64,000 nucleotides of DNA from Closterium sp. Naga37s-1 (Eukaryota > Streptophyta > Zygnematophyceae > Desmidiales > Closteriaceae): the NCBI GenBank assembly GCA_947471745.1, contig CANJKZ010001116.1, positions 1,728,501 to 1,792,500 on the forward strand. The letters run 5' to 3'. Each line of letters begins with the position of its first letter. Within the stretch, counting starts at the first letter, position 1. The notes below the pieces were generated by a model. That model did no database searches, was not told the DNA's origin, and was given only the letters and a program-made list of their open reading frames with translations. Shown here in pieces: positions 1-10,600 of the stretch. Position numbers and translations under genes: made by a program.

Positions 1-1425
1 CGTCAGGTCGACGTTGCCACCACCTCTCGTCTCGATTTTGAGTCCGACGTCCCAGCGTTCTTGGCGACGCGCAAATCGCTCTTCCCCAGGCCTCCCTCTC
101 CCACACGAGTCCTCTCTAACCCCGACCTCGCCGACAGGATCTCTAGAGTCCCGTCCGCGCGTATCCTTTTCGCCGCGTGGAAATCTCAAATGGCTGATTC
201 CATCGCCACGTGGCAATACTGGGAGCTGCCTGTTCCTTCCGACCACAGCTTCTGGTCTCAAGGCGCAGCAGCTGCAGCTGATTCTGCTGACGTGGCAAAG
301 CTGCAGACCCTCCGCCGCGCGGACGCGGGCTGGGCTCCGTCGCTCCTCGCCATGCTCGCCGTGCAGCCGCCGTCCGGCACGGCGTGCAACTTAATCTCCC
401 GCCAGCTGCACCCGCTGCTGCTCTGGGACGACTGGATGAAGCGTCACGGCTCGCCAGACGAGTTTACCGCCTTAGCGTCCGCGTTTCGCGCGCAAGAGAC
501 GCGGCTCACCGCGACGTCGCCTGCTGTTGGCGACGAACAGAAAGTGACTGTCGACAGCGCTTCGTTGGCGTTTCCGAAGAGGCTCGACGCGAAGTTTCCT
601 CTGAAGCAGAAGGTCTTCTGCGACTCGCTTTCCGCGCTTCGGAAGGAAGCCGCGGGTTCCGGCAAGTTCTGGCTGGCGCGGTATTTACGCAGTCTACAGC
701 AGTACGCGCTCGTTGGCTTGCCGCTTCACCAGACAGTTAACCGGCAGGCAGCAGCCGGCGACAGCCCCTCTCTTGACGACTATATCCTGTATCGCGCCGC
801 CACCTCCCCCGCCACTCCCGCCGTGTTTCTCGCCGCCGCGTCTCGCAACCTCCCTCCCGTGTCTGACAGCACGCTCGAGTCGCTCGTCCTCCCGCTCCTC
901 TGCGTCGGCTCCGCGTTTTCCGCTCTGAAAGGCGACTTGCTGCTAGAGCGGCGGCGCCGCCTGCAGGAATCCGCGTCGCTACCAGCATCGCTCCTGTTCG
1001 ACGGTGAAACCGGATCATTGCTTCTGGACACTCTCGAGGCGGCTTTCGTTCAGATGGCGGCGAAGGTCGAGAAGGAGGCGAAGCGGTTGCAGCTGGCGTC
1101 GGAACGAGTCGCGGTTTCCTCGTTCGTGCGCCTTCTCAGAAGCGTCGTCCACGGCGTGAGCCTATGGCAGGGCGCCGCGTGGCGGTTCCGCGACCTGTCT
1201 GCTGCTCCTGCAGGCGCTTCGGTTGAGAGCTTCTCCGAGAATGCCGTATATGCTAGCGAGTCGGATTCTGATAGCGAGGATGAGTGGGGTAGCAACGGAA
1301 GCCGGCGCAGCAGCCACAGCAGCCTGAGCAGCATGAGTAGCAGTGGCAGCTTGAGTGACGCAGAGGTGCCTCAGTGGATTTTGGAACAGATTGAGACAGC
1401 CTCAGTACGCTTCGCTGCCCAATGA
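1..1425 (+). CDS. terpene-synthase-like protein, 5' end outside window
   Basis: The frame is open from the window edge to TGA at 1425, so the start lies upstream; 474 residues are visible. The order of features resembles a class I terpene synthase fold of the microbial type: a WDDWM segment (about 421-435) where the aspartate-rich motif would be, then SLDDYILYRAATSPA (769-813), which matches the family pattern of a tyrosine-x-x-x-arginine helix, and a C-terminal HGVSLWQGAAWRF helix (about 1150-1190). The metal motifs are poor: there is DD but no third acidic residue at the usual spacing, and the NSE/DTE position reads SAFSALKGD, lacking the expected Asn and Asp. A serine-rich acidic tail (SESDSDSEDEW) ends the protein. 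No intron is visible. Catalytic activity is therefore doubtful; a diverged or non-catalytic relative is possible. The assignment is by pattern memory only. Confidence 0.42.
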   Translation, partial: RQVDVATTSRLDFESDVPAFLATRKSLFPRPPSPTRVLSNPDLADRISRVPSARILFAAWKSQMADSIATWQYWELPVPSDHSFWSQGAAAAADSADVAKLQTLRRADAGWAPSLLAMLAVQPPSGTACNLISRQLHPLLLWDDWMKRHGSPDEFTALASAFRAQETRLTATSPAVGDEQKVTVDSASLAFPKRLDAKFPLKQKVFCDSLSALRKEAAGSGKFWLARYLRSLQQYALVGLPLHQTVNRQAAAGDSPSLDDYILYRAATSPATPAVFLAAASRNLPPVSDSTLESLVLPLLCVGSAFSALKGDLLLERRRRLQESASLPASLLFDGETGSLLLDTLEAAFVQMAAKVEKEAKRLQLASERVAVSSFVRLLRSVVHGVSLWQGAAWRFRDLSAAPAGASVESFSENAVYASESDSDSEDEWGSNGSRRSSHSSLSSMSSSGSLSDAEVPQWILEQIETASVRFAAQ

Positions 1426-1843
1426 GACAAGAAATAGGGACAACTCTTCCCAGGGTTGTTCATTCCTGTCTCGTTCCTGTATCGGGAGAAATGGCAGCTG
1501 GTTAGCTCAAGCTGCGAAGCTGCTGCCTCTCGTTAGCTCTGTAGATCATTAGAAGATCATTTGTGAGGCTGGGTGCATGCCTGCATACATGTCACTGGCC
1601 GGCCTTCAATTTTGATGTCACTTATCTAGCTCTGTTGTACATATGGAAATTTGGTTTTCTGTATCTTGCTGAACAAACAAATGGGAGAACCATTCAGGTA
1701 CTATGGTGGTTAGATAAGATTTGATACAGTGAACCTCGAGAATTCTCCATGCCACCTGCTATGTCTCAGGATTCAGCTGTGTTCTCTGCCCTCAGTCCCT
1801 GCTGCCTGTGTTGTTCTCAATCCCAGCTGCCCTTGTTGCGCTC
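1426..1843. other. convergent 3' intergenic region
   Basis: Lies between the stops of two converging genes and should hold both 3' UTRs. No further coding pattern is seen. A 26-bp segment (CTCAATCCCAGCTGCCCTTG) is present twice, at 1816-1834 and 1843-1862; the second copy contains the stop codon of the ICT1-like gene. Confidence 0.5.
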
Positions 1844-2500
1844 TCAATCCCAGCTGCCCTTGTTCCGTCTGTCTGACTTCTTACTGGACTTGAGCTTCTT
1901 GTCCTGCAACCGCCTCTCGTTCTCTGCCTTGGCTCTGCATGCACCCAGCCAGAATGAGAGAGATGGAGCCAGGCACACAGCAGGCAGAAGCCCAAGTCAA
2001 CAGAGTATGAGAATTAGCACAATAATAAACCCTTTTGGTCTAGCACAAAAACGCTTGAAGCACGTGCCATGTGGGACACTCACAGCTTCTTTATGCGGGC
2101 CTTTTTCTCCTCTGATGGTGGTGGAGGGACATAGCCCGCTGCATCTATGATTTTCTGCAGCACATGGACAGAGCGACCAAGCATGGCAATGGCAAAGGCT
2201 ATGGCCGTCGCTATGGCTATGGTGGTGGTGATTATAGTGGCGATGATAATGGTGATGATGATGTGCACTGCAGATCACTCGAGTCTCGAAAAGTTGAGCT
2301 CCAATGAACGATTCTAGCGAGAGAGTGGTAGCATGAGCAGAGAAAACAAGAGAAAATCGGACAGAGAAGCTGCTGGGATCACCTGAAACTACACCCTCTT
2401 CACCTGAGCTTCTGCTCCTTACCTGAAGCTTGGCAAGCGCATCTTCAATGTTGCCCCTGGTTGTAGCAGAGAGAGCGACAAACAGGTGGAAGAGAGAAGG

Positions 2501-2585
<85 letters not shown>

Positions 2586-5500
2586 ACGGAGGGAGAGAAC
2601 AGAAGGACAGAGAGACGAGGAGGATGGAGAGAGAAGAGGAGGACAGAGGGAGAGCGGAGGAGGATGGAGAGAGAAGAGGAGGACAGAGAGAGAGAAGAGG
2701 AGAACAGAGTGAGAGAAGAGGAGGGCGGAGAGAGAGTGAGGAGCAGGAAAGTTTGGCATGTGATGGGAGCACGTGATGGGAGCACGTGATGGGAGCATGT
2801 GACACCAGAGCAGCAGGATGGGATGACAGCAAGCCACAGATGAGAAGGCCACTGATGCGTCAGGATAGAGTCCACATGGGCGTGAATGTCCACATCTGAA
2901 TGCCCACACCTAACCTAAGGGAAGGGTGACATACTTCTGTGTTCGTGTGCGTGTGGACGATACCACTATCTCCCCATCACTGTTCACCCGATTCTTCTCC
3001 TGCCATTGCAGCGGCACATGCATGGAAAAAGAACTGCTGAAAAAAGGGCACTAGACGGAGTAGAGCTTTAAGGGGGTGGTGATGCGCTGGATGGGATGAT
3101 GGTGCATGGTATGTGATGACAGTGCATGGCATCATGAGCTCAAACCAGAGTAAGATGTCACGTGGCATTGACTTTGGAGTGCCATATGAACCAATCACTC
3201 ACCTGCTCCAGAATCTTCCATCTTATCCGTTCAGGCAGCCAATCAGCATCGAGCACATTGAATCGCATGTCCACCTTTGTGTTCACTGTCGTGAGGGGGG
3301 CGAGAGGGAGGGTAGAGCAAGGGGGGAGGGGGGATAGAGTGAGAAGGGAGTGAGGAGAGAGTGAGGAGAGAGTGAGAAAAGGGATAGGAAAGAGCGAGGA
3401 AAGAGTAAAGAGGGTGAGGGGTGAAGCATGTGGTAGAGAACCGGAGGGCGAGGGAGGGCGGGAGAGGGAGTATGGTGCTCGTGGCGGTGGGAAGTGGAGT
3501 GGAGAGCGCGCGACGTGGTTAGGTATGTTCAGAGAAGACTTTTGAGTCGACTCAAAAGTCACCTCGTTACCATGGCACACGATGGGAAGTGGAGTGAAGA
3601 GAGCGTGATGGGGTCAGGTATGTTCAGAGAAGACATGCAGCAAGCCTTCTCAAACGGGGAGCATGCTTTGGCATGAGGGGGCTCAAGGGGGAGGGGAAGC
3701 ATGCTTTCGCATGAGGGGGTTTGTGAGTGTGGGAGGAGGTCTGGAGCAAGATTCAGGGAGGAAGCAAGGGCTTGGTATAAAAGATTAGGACTCACGTTTA
3801 TTGACGTTCTGCCCTCCAGGCCCTCCGCTGCGTGCAAAGCTGAGGGTCACCTTGTCTGGGTGGGAGGGGTGGGGCGGGGGGGAATAGTGGGGTGGGAGAT
3901 GGAAGGGTGGGGTGGGAAGGGGTTTGGTGGGTGGGGTGGAGGGGTTTCTTTTATAGTCGACTGAAAAAGCTCCGCTGCGCGCAAAGCTGAGAGTCACCTT
4001 GTCTGGGTGGGAGGGGCGGGGGGGAATAGTGGGAAGGGTGGGGTGGAAAGAGTGCGTAAGATGGAAGGCGTTAGCCCATGGCCCATCCCCATGGCCCATC
4101 CCCCATGGCCCATCCCCCATGGCCCATCCCCCATGGCCCATCCCCCATGGCCCATCCCCCATGACTCATCCCCCATGGCCCATCCCCCCCATCCTTCGCG
4201 TTTTGAGCCGTCTCAAAACAGCCACTTCCGCCTCCGCTGTGACCGCCATCCCCACTGTCCATCCACCCCACTTTCACTACCCTCTCATCCCCAGAGACAA
4301 AACCACCTCACCCTCAGTGATGCGTGGGATGGGTCCGCAATCTTCCACAGGCGCCTCTGCTTCCCTCGCCTGCAGAACACAAGCTCCGCTGTGACCGCCA
4401 TCCCCACTGTCCATCCACCCCACTCTCACCGCCTCTGCTTCCCTCGCCTGCAGGAAACTCCGCCTTCACCGCCATCCTCGTCTCCGGCCGGACCTCCTGA
4501 GTGACCGCACTCACTCAATGTCCACTGTCTCTCACTACCCTCATCATCCCCATTGTCCACACTACACACACAAGCTCACCCTCAGTGATGCGCGGGATGG
4601 GTCCGTTATCTTCCACAGCTGCCTCTGATTCCCTCGCCTGCAGAAACTCCGGGAACTCCCGAGTGACCGCACTCACTCAATGTCCACTCTCACTACCCTC
4701 ATCATCCCAAGTGACCACACCACGCCACACACACTTTTGAGTCGACTCAAAAGCTCAAGCCCACCTTCAGTGATGCGAGGAATCGGTCCATCGTCCTCCA
4801 CAGCAGCCTCCGCCTCCCTCGCCTGAAGAAACTCCGCCTTCACCGCCATCCGAGCTGGCAGCCGCGCCTTGCCGCCCCTGCTGACGTCATCCTCCGAGTC
4901 CGAGCCGCTGCTGGTGGAGTACTCGCTGCTGGGAGACGCGTTACAGGAGTCCAGACACTGGCTGTGACAGGAACGGAAGAGGGGGGTGGTGTTGACGGGG
5001 GGGGAGGTGTGGTGGGTGGGTCATGGCAAGGAAGGATGTGTCATGTGTTATTACAATGGCAAGTACACCACGGGGAAGCTTTTGAGTCGACTCAAAAGCT
5101 GGGTCATGGAAAAAAAGGTTGTGCAATGTGTTATTAAATACAATGGCACGTACACCACGGGGAAGTCGCGGGAACCAGAAAAATGGACACTGGGAAGGGT
5201 GGGGAGGAGTGGGGAGCGGTGGGGAGGGCAGGGGAGGATCAGGAAAGGCGAGGATAAGGTGCTGCCACAAAAGAGATCAGTTTGAGTTGGAATCGCACCT
5301 CACGTGGTCCGTCAATCGCGCTACGCTGGTCCCCCAGGCAATGCCGCGCGGTTGGAACGGCTGCTGCTGCTGCTGTGAGGGATCGTAGGGCGACGAGCTA
5401 GACGCGGGACAGAGAGCGGCGCGAGCCTGAATTTCGGACCGTTGCGCGTGACATTGCGACCGAGCGGCGGGAAATTGAGCTGAATTCGCGATGGCGGTCC

Positions 5501-5615
5501 GCTGCGATAGTAGCAGCTGCCATTGCTCACGGAGACAGCAGGATTTGTGGGTAATCGTACGCGGGAAGGCCTTGGGCAGGCTAATGACGACGCGCCATGT
5601 GGACGATGTTGCCAT
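1844..5615 (-). CDS. ICT1-type peptidyl-tRNA hydrolase (class I release-factor fold), organellar
   Basis: Eight exons on the minus strand: 5615-5299, 4961-4765, 3855-3796, 3285-3203, 2999-2935, 2456-2423, 2154-2084, 1934-1844. All junctions are GT-AG, the phases agree, and the sum is 918 nt (305 aa). Exon 3 encodes SGGPGGQNVNK with the GGQ tripeptide near residues 185-187; this loop hydrolyses peptidyl-tRNA in the ribosomal A site. It continues with LNTKVDMRF, GNIEDALAKLQ, YVPPPPSEEKK and a basic tail ending SSKKSDRRNKGSWD, all typical of ICT1/mL62 rather than RF1/RF2, which carry an extra codon-recognition domain. Exon 1 encodes a Ser/Arg/Gln-rich presequence and exon 2 an acidic serine linker, suggesting import into mitochondria or plastid. 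Expected role: rescue of stalled organellar ribosomes. Decayed copies of exons 2 and 3 lie in the introns. Confidence 0.88.
2503..2580. repeat. (GA)n microsatellite
   Basis: Nearly pure GA dinucleotide, with GA-rich sequence continuing to about 2735. Read on the minus strand it is a CT tract immediately before the ICT1 exon at 2456-2423, so it forms the polypyrimidine tract of that 3' splice site. Confidence 0.9.
3537..3560. repeat. palindrome, TTTTGAG-TCGA-CTCAAAA type
   Basis: Perfect 24-bp palindrome with core CTTTTGAGTCGACTCAAAAG, in an ICT1 intron. It is flanked by two copies of a roughly 50-bp segment (about 3489-3538 and 3581-3633, each ending with a GTATGTTCAGAGAAGA-like sequence). 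Confidence 0.9.
3948..3968. repeat. degenerate palindrome between exon copies
   Basis: TTTATAGTCGACTGAAAAA, a decayed version of the TTTTGAGTCGACTCAAAA motif. It separates the true ICT1 exon 3 splice acceptor region from a decayed duplicate that begins at about 3970. Confidence 0.6.
3970..4016 (-). pseudogene. decayed partial copy of ICT1 exon 3
   Basis: About 45 bp matching the start of exon 3 and its splice acceptor (compare 3825-3870). It lies upstream of the real exon in transcript order and stops before the GGQ codons. Confidence 0.7.
4076..4190. repeat. 15-bp minisatellite in ICT1 intron
   Basis: About seven tandem units of CATGGCCCATCCCCC, with small variants, in the intron between ICT1 exons 2 and 3. 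Confidence 0.85.
4200..4219. repeat. palindrome-like motif, TTTTGAG-CCGT-CTCAAAA
   Basis: Seven-base arms TTTTGAG and CTCAAAA around a non-symmetric CCGT centre. The adjacent sequence CTCCGCTGTGACCGCC is repeated at 4382. Confidence 0.75.
4308..4650 (-). pseudogene. three decayed copies of ICT1 exon 2 fragments
   Basis: Segments at about 4308-4377, 4431-4501 and 4569-4648 repeat parts of exon 2 (the CTCAGTGATGCG end and the CCCTCGCCTGCAG-AACTCCG part). They carry changes that break the frame. They sit in the intron following exon 2. Confidence 0.7.
4734..4753. repeat. palindrome CTTTTGAGTCGACTCAAAAG
   Basis: Perfect 20-bp palindrome 11 bp from the donor of ICT1 exon 2. The duplicated copy of this segment at about 4561-4580 lacks it: there CACACAC is followed directly by AAGCTCACC. 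Confidence 0.92.
5077..5100. repeat. 24-bp palindrome joining two tandem copies
   Basis: Perfect palindrome with core CTTTTGAGTCGACTCAAAAG. The left copy of a roughly 60-bp unit (5018-5078, ending CACGGGGAAG) and the right copy (5101-5165, also ending CACGGGGAAG) abut it on either side. Confidence 0.92.
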
Positions 5616-5764
5616 TATGGATTGGGAAACAAGAGCTGGGATAGTCTGCTAAAAAAGAGCTGTAAGCGGATGACACACAGGCGGCCGAAGAAGTAACGCG
5701 AGGAAGATGAGAGGAATGTAGTTTCATGAAAAGATTTAGGCAAGACACGACTACCTGACAGTAG

Positions 5765-6297
5765 GGGAAAATATGCCACAAGTAACCAACTTGGAACTCG
5801 ATAACGTGAATGGTAAAAAAACGCGTACGGTCACTGTATCGGGTTTTCTGACGGGTTTGGTAAGCGGGGTCACGGATTCAGTCACTAACAACAGGTATAA
5901 AATCACGCGAATGGTTACACATGTAACTCCCGCCAAAAAAACTTGAAACTCAACAAAATTCCCGCTCGCGCCCAACCAATCTGCGAACTTGTAAAAAAAC
6001 TAAAACCCAATCGGAATCGGATGCGGTTTGGGAACGGATCAACCCTAAACACCTGGCGAGTTACGTGTTTAGGGTTGATCATCCGAAAATGCATCCAGGT
6101 TCTTTCTGGGTTTCATTTTGTTTTGGCGGGAGTTTCATCTGTGACCATTCGCGTTTTTTTTTACCAGCTGATTGTGACTGATTCCGTGAAACGCTTTATC
6201 AGTCGCGTGAAAACACCCTTTGCAGTGACCGTATCATTTATTTTTTTACCAAAAATGTTTTCGAGTCCCATGATGGTTACGAACGGCATATTTTCCC
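5765..6297. mobile_element. Mutator-type MITE, 533 bp
   Basis: The ends are perfect 13-bp inverted repeats (GGGAAAATATGCC at 5765; GGCATATTTTCCC at 6285). They extend as imperfect inverted arms of about 180 bp (5765-5950 against 6115-6297), sharing segments such as CACGCGAATGGTTACAC. The element is flanked by a 9-bp direct repeat TGACAGTAG at 5756-5764 and 6298-6306, a target-site duplication. Long terminal inverted repeats plus a 9-bp duplication are the signature of Mutator-like elements. It has no transposase and must have been mobilised in trans. A strong hairpin lies at its centre. Confidence 0.88.
6037..6080. repeat. perfect 16-bp-stem hairpin at centre of MITE
   Basis: GATCAACCCTAAACAC at 6037-6052 pairs exactly with GTGTTTAGGGTTGATC at 6065-6080 around a 12-nt loop. 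Confidence 0.9.
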
Positions 6298-7644
6298 TGA
6301 CAGTAGCGAGAGCCATCTGATAGTAGCTTCTAGACACAATCAGCCTAGGATTCCGAAGCCATGGAGGATACGCGATTTGGGAACTCGATACTAGTTGCTG
6401 CAGAGGTGTACCGCGCCCACAATGCGACATCAATGTTTTCGTATTTGTGTTCTGGGAATTATATTATCTGCTTTTGTCGAATGATCTTGCAATATGTTTG
6501 AGCGAAATGGTCGGTATGGGGTACAGCCGCTATGCAGCAAGGGAAGTACCGTGCCTCCTCCTCACGTGGATCTCTCACACGTGAAATCCGACCAATCAAA
6601 ACATGAAGCTCGTATGAGAACGCTTGTGGTTGGTTGCAGTAGTTTGGTTTGTGGCGGGTTATGCACTCATTGGCTGTTCTTTCATTCCAGAATCATTGCC
6701 ACGCGGCACAGCGAAGTCTTTTCCGGGCAGGAAGAAATATGAACTGTGTTAGAACATAGTTCTTCGCCACATCAAATTGATCGAAAACAATATAACCACA
6801 TCATGAAATATTTAACTGCACTTCACGGTCTGGTGTCACAACGAAGGTCAACCTGTTTGGCTGGAACATTGGTGCAGTGTCTGAACCATATCATACGTGT
6901 TTCCGCGTCATTCCACCAAGTTTCCAGCCAATCAGAATCTCGTACACCCCGAACCGCTTCTACTTCTTCCAGTGATACCGATTCCCGCCGAAGCTTTTCT
7001 CCAGCCTTCCACCATTCCCCAGGAAGTCAGGCCTCTGAGTTTCCGCTGCAAGTTCTTCAGGCCCTGAAACCGTTGCAGTGTGCAGTTTTCTCCACACCAC
7101 ACCCATACTATAAACCTCTCAACCCCTTCCCAAACCATTCTACCCCGCGTCTCCTCCGCGCAGCTTCTGAGTTTCATCCATCCCCCGCTTCCCCCGTTCT
7201 CCGTACCTAGCCCAGCCTGTCAGTTCGCTTCCCTTACCAATCACGCAAAACGCCCAGCCCGTCTCCCCCAAACTCCCCCGCTTGCCCTCGTTCCTCTCCC
7301 CCCAACCGCCCCGTCCCCTCTTCTTTTCCCCGACCACCTTCCGCCGTCACCCGCCTCACCTCGCCATGTTTCTTCCCCGTCATTCACCGTTGCCCAACAA
7401 CCACCTTCAGCAGACCAGCATAGATACATATTCCACTGTATGCGGTCATTCTTGTATTGAATCTCTGTTTCTCTAAATCCATTTCGGCTTGTGGTGTCTT
7501 GTTTTTAGACGGCTGACAGGGATTCCTGTCCGGCCGGTTCACACCCGTATTCTGTACATATTCGTACATACTTCCGTTCCCGCGTGTAGATACACCCACC
7601 CGCGTTTATTGTTTCTTATTACCTCTTGAGAATATTCATTAACC

Positions 7645-10600
7645 ATGGCGGCCTTCGCACTGTCCGTTGCGAGCAGCACTGCACCACCGTGCCGCCTGGA
7701 GCTCTCCCGAACCACCAACCAATTACCCGGCCAACCTCGCTCCACGGCCACGCGTGCCACCCATTCCCTGGCTGCTGACTACGACGGATTCCGTCAGACG
7801 TCAACTCTCCCGTCAACCTCCACCATATCTCACTCCGACGCGTTCACCGCCAACATCACCCGTCAGCTCGCTCCCGCCTCGTCATCCTCCGCACATCGCG
7901 CGACGGTATCCGCCGTCTTCGACCGGTTCACGGAGCGCGCGATTAAATCCGTGATGCTGGGTCAGCGCGAGGCGAAGGCGCTCGGGCGGAAGGAGGTAGC
8001 GACGGAGCATCTCCTCCTGGGGCTTATCATGGAAGATCGCGCCAGCAGCGGCACCGCCAGCGCGAAGGGTTACCTCAACACCGGTGTGACCATTGACGGC
8101 GCTCGCGAAGCCGTTCGCGGAATGATTCGCGACGGCACGCTTTCGCCGTCCGAGGGCTCGGATAAGCCCGCGTCGGAGGTGCCGTTCTCGGCGGGGAGCA
8201 AGCGGGTGTTCGAAGCGGCTCTGGAAGAGTCGCGGAAGCTTCGGCACAATTTCATCGCGCCCGAGCATTTGGTGATGGCGGTGTTGAGCGTCGAGTTCGA
8301 CGCTGCTGGGAAACTTCTTGAAAGGTACGCTTGTAACGCGGATGTGAGTCTGAGATTGATTCGGACGCTCAGCCGTGTGGTTTCAACTGCGAATGCGAGA
8401 CGCGAACGGCGAATTCAAACCAAGGAGTCTTTTAGCTTCACGCTTTGCGTTTTGGAGCTTATTCCTTTCTGAACTAAGTAAGTTACGGTCAGTTTGTCGC
8501 GGCAGTCCGGACGTTCCCAAGGAGCGTTGCGCGCGAGCTAATCTCCGCTTGCCCCTTGTCGGTTCCGCGCAGGCTGGGCGTGCCCAAGGAGCGCGTGCGC
8601 GCGGAGGCGGTGGCGCGGCTGAAGGGCGAGCTGGCGACGGAGGGGCGCTCCACTGACTCCATCTCGCTCTCCGCCAAGCCCTCCGCCGCCTCCGCCAAGT
8701 CTTCCCCCGACCCCGCGAGGGCCGCCGCGCTCTCGTCGTCCTCCAGCTACAGCAAGAAGGGCTCCAAGAAGGGTAAGCGGGCCGCTAAAAGCGGGGATGC
8801 TTTAAGCGGGAATACGCGGGCGTGTTTGACAAAGTATTAGTTCGGTTAAGTATGAAGGTTGCGGATTCAGCATGGAGGCAGGATGCCGAATCTGGGATTT
8901 GCGGTAACTCGAAGCACACCAGGTCGATTTGGCGGGAGCCAGAAAAGAGCGCCCTTAAGGATTTCTGCATGCATGATGACGGTAATGGCCATGACGGGTG
9001 CTGACACCTATCCTCTCCCCTCCATGTTCACGCAATGCCTTGCTATTCGCTTGCTCTCCGCTTGCTCTCCGCTTGCTCTCCGCTTGCTCTCCGCTTGCTC
9101 TCCGCTTGCTCGCCCCTCGCTTCCCTCGCTCCTCTGCGGGTGTTGACGGGTGTTCACCCCTCCCATTCCACCCGCTCTGTTACTGCAGAGAAGAGCGCGC
9201 TCGAGGAGTTCTGCATGGATCTGACGGTGATGGCGATGACGGGCGACATCGACCCGGTGATCGGGCGCGACCACGAAGTGTCGCGCGTGGTGCAGATCCT
9301 CGCGCGCCGCACCAAGAACAACCCGCTGCTGCTCGGCGAACCGGGCGTTGGGAAGACCGCCATCGCCGAGGGCCTCGCGCTGCGCATCGCCGAGAACGAC
9401 GTCCCGGTCTTCCTGCAGGTACGGTGGTCTTCGCGGGTAACGGCTTTGCTGCAGGTAGCGGTTTTGCTGCAGGTACTAACTGTTTCGATTATTCTTGTGT
9501 CCATTTCGCGTGTGTCTATATTCCGCGTGACGCAGGGCAAGCGCGTGATGGCGCTGGACATGGGGCGCCTCATCGCGGGCGCCAAGGAGCGCGGCGAGCT
9601 CGAGGCGCGCGTCACGGGGCTCGTCTCGGAAGCCACTAGCGCGGGCGACGTCATTCTCTTTATCGACGAGATCCATACCGTTGTCGGGTCCGGCGCCGTG
9701 TCGCGCGGGCGCGGCGCGGGGGGAGGGGGTGGCGGCGGGCTGGACATCGCGAACCTGCTCAAGCCGGCTCTCGCGCGGGGGCAGCTGCAGGTGGGTGTGA
9801 TTACATGGACCTGTGATCATAGGTTGACCACTCTGGACACCTGTTGGTTGACTATTTTCTGCACCCCTTCTCCCCTCTTCCCCTTCTCCCCTCTTCCCCC
9901 CGCACCGCCCCCTTTTCTGCTCTTCTTTCTTACCCCTATTCCCCTCTGTTCTTCCGCCCTTCTCCACCCCCTATCAGTGCATGGGCGCGACCACAATCGG
10001 CGAGTATCGCAAGCACGTGGAGAAGGACAAGGCGTTGGCCCGTCGCTTCCAGCCAGTGGACGTCGCAGAGCCGTCGCAGGACGACGCGCTGCTCATCCTG
10101 CACGGCCTCTTTCTCCCCCTTCCTCTCTATTCCCCCCTTCGTCTCCCCGCCCCCTTTCAGTGCATGGGAGCCACAACCATCGGCGAGTATCGCAAGCACG
10201 TGGAGAAGGACAAGGCATTGGCGCGGCGCTTCCAGCCAGTGGATGTCGCAGAGCCGTCGCAGGACGACGCGCTGCTCATCCTGCACGGCCTGCGCCGCCT
10301 CTACGAGCACCACCACAAGTGCCACGTCAGCGACGACGCGCTCATCGCGGCCGTCCAGCTGTCGGCGCGCTACATCTCGGACCGCTTCCTGCCGGACAAG
10401 GCGATCGACCTGGTCGACGAGGCCGCGAGTCGCGCCGTGATTGACGGGTTCAGGTGGAACCGGCAGCGCGAGACGAGCGTGCTGCACAGGGGACCGGAGG
10501 AGTACTGGCGGGCGATCAGAGCGGCTCAGGCGGCGATCAATGCGGTAAGAAGGTTTACTAGTTGGTTCATGATGTGAGGGGGCGGGAGAGGGAGACGAGC

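Larger units (their letters stand above)
5616..7644. promoter_or_regulatory. divergent intergenic region between ICT1 (-) and CLPD (+)
   Basis: About 2 kb between two divergent start codons, so it should contain both promoters. It is more AT-rich than the flanking exons. The only recognisable object is the MITE at 5765-6297. From about 7080 the sequence is C- and T-rich, probably the 5' UTR or core promoter of CLPD. I do not see a convincing TATA box. Confidence 0.5.

Noticed and set aside
2430-2909. Ser/Leu-rich frames on the minus strand and Arg/Glu-rich frame on the plus strand near the GA tract
   Set aside because: Simple translation of a GA/CT microsatellite inside an ICT1 intron.
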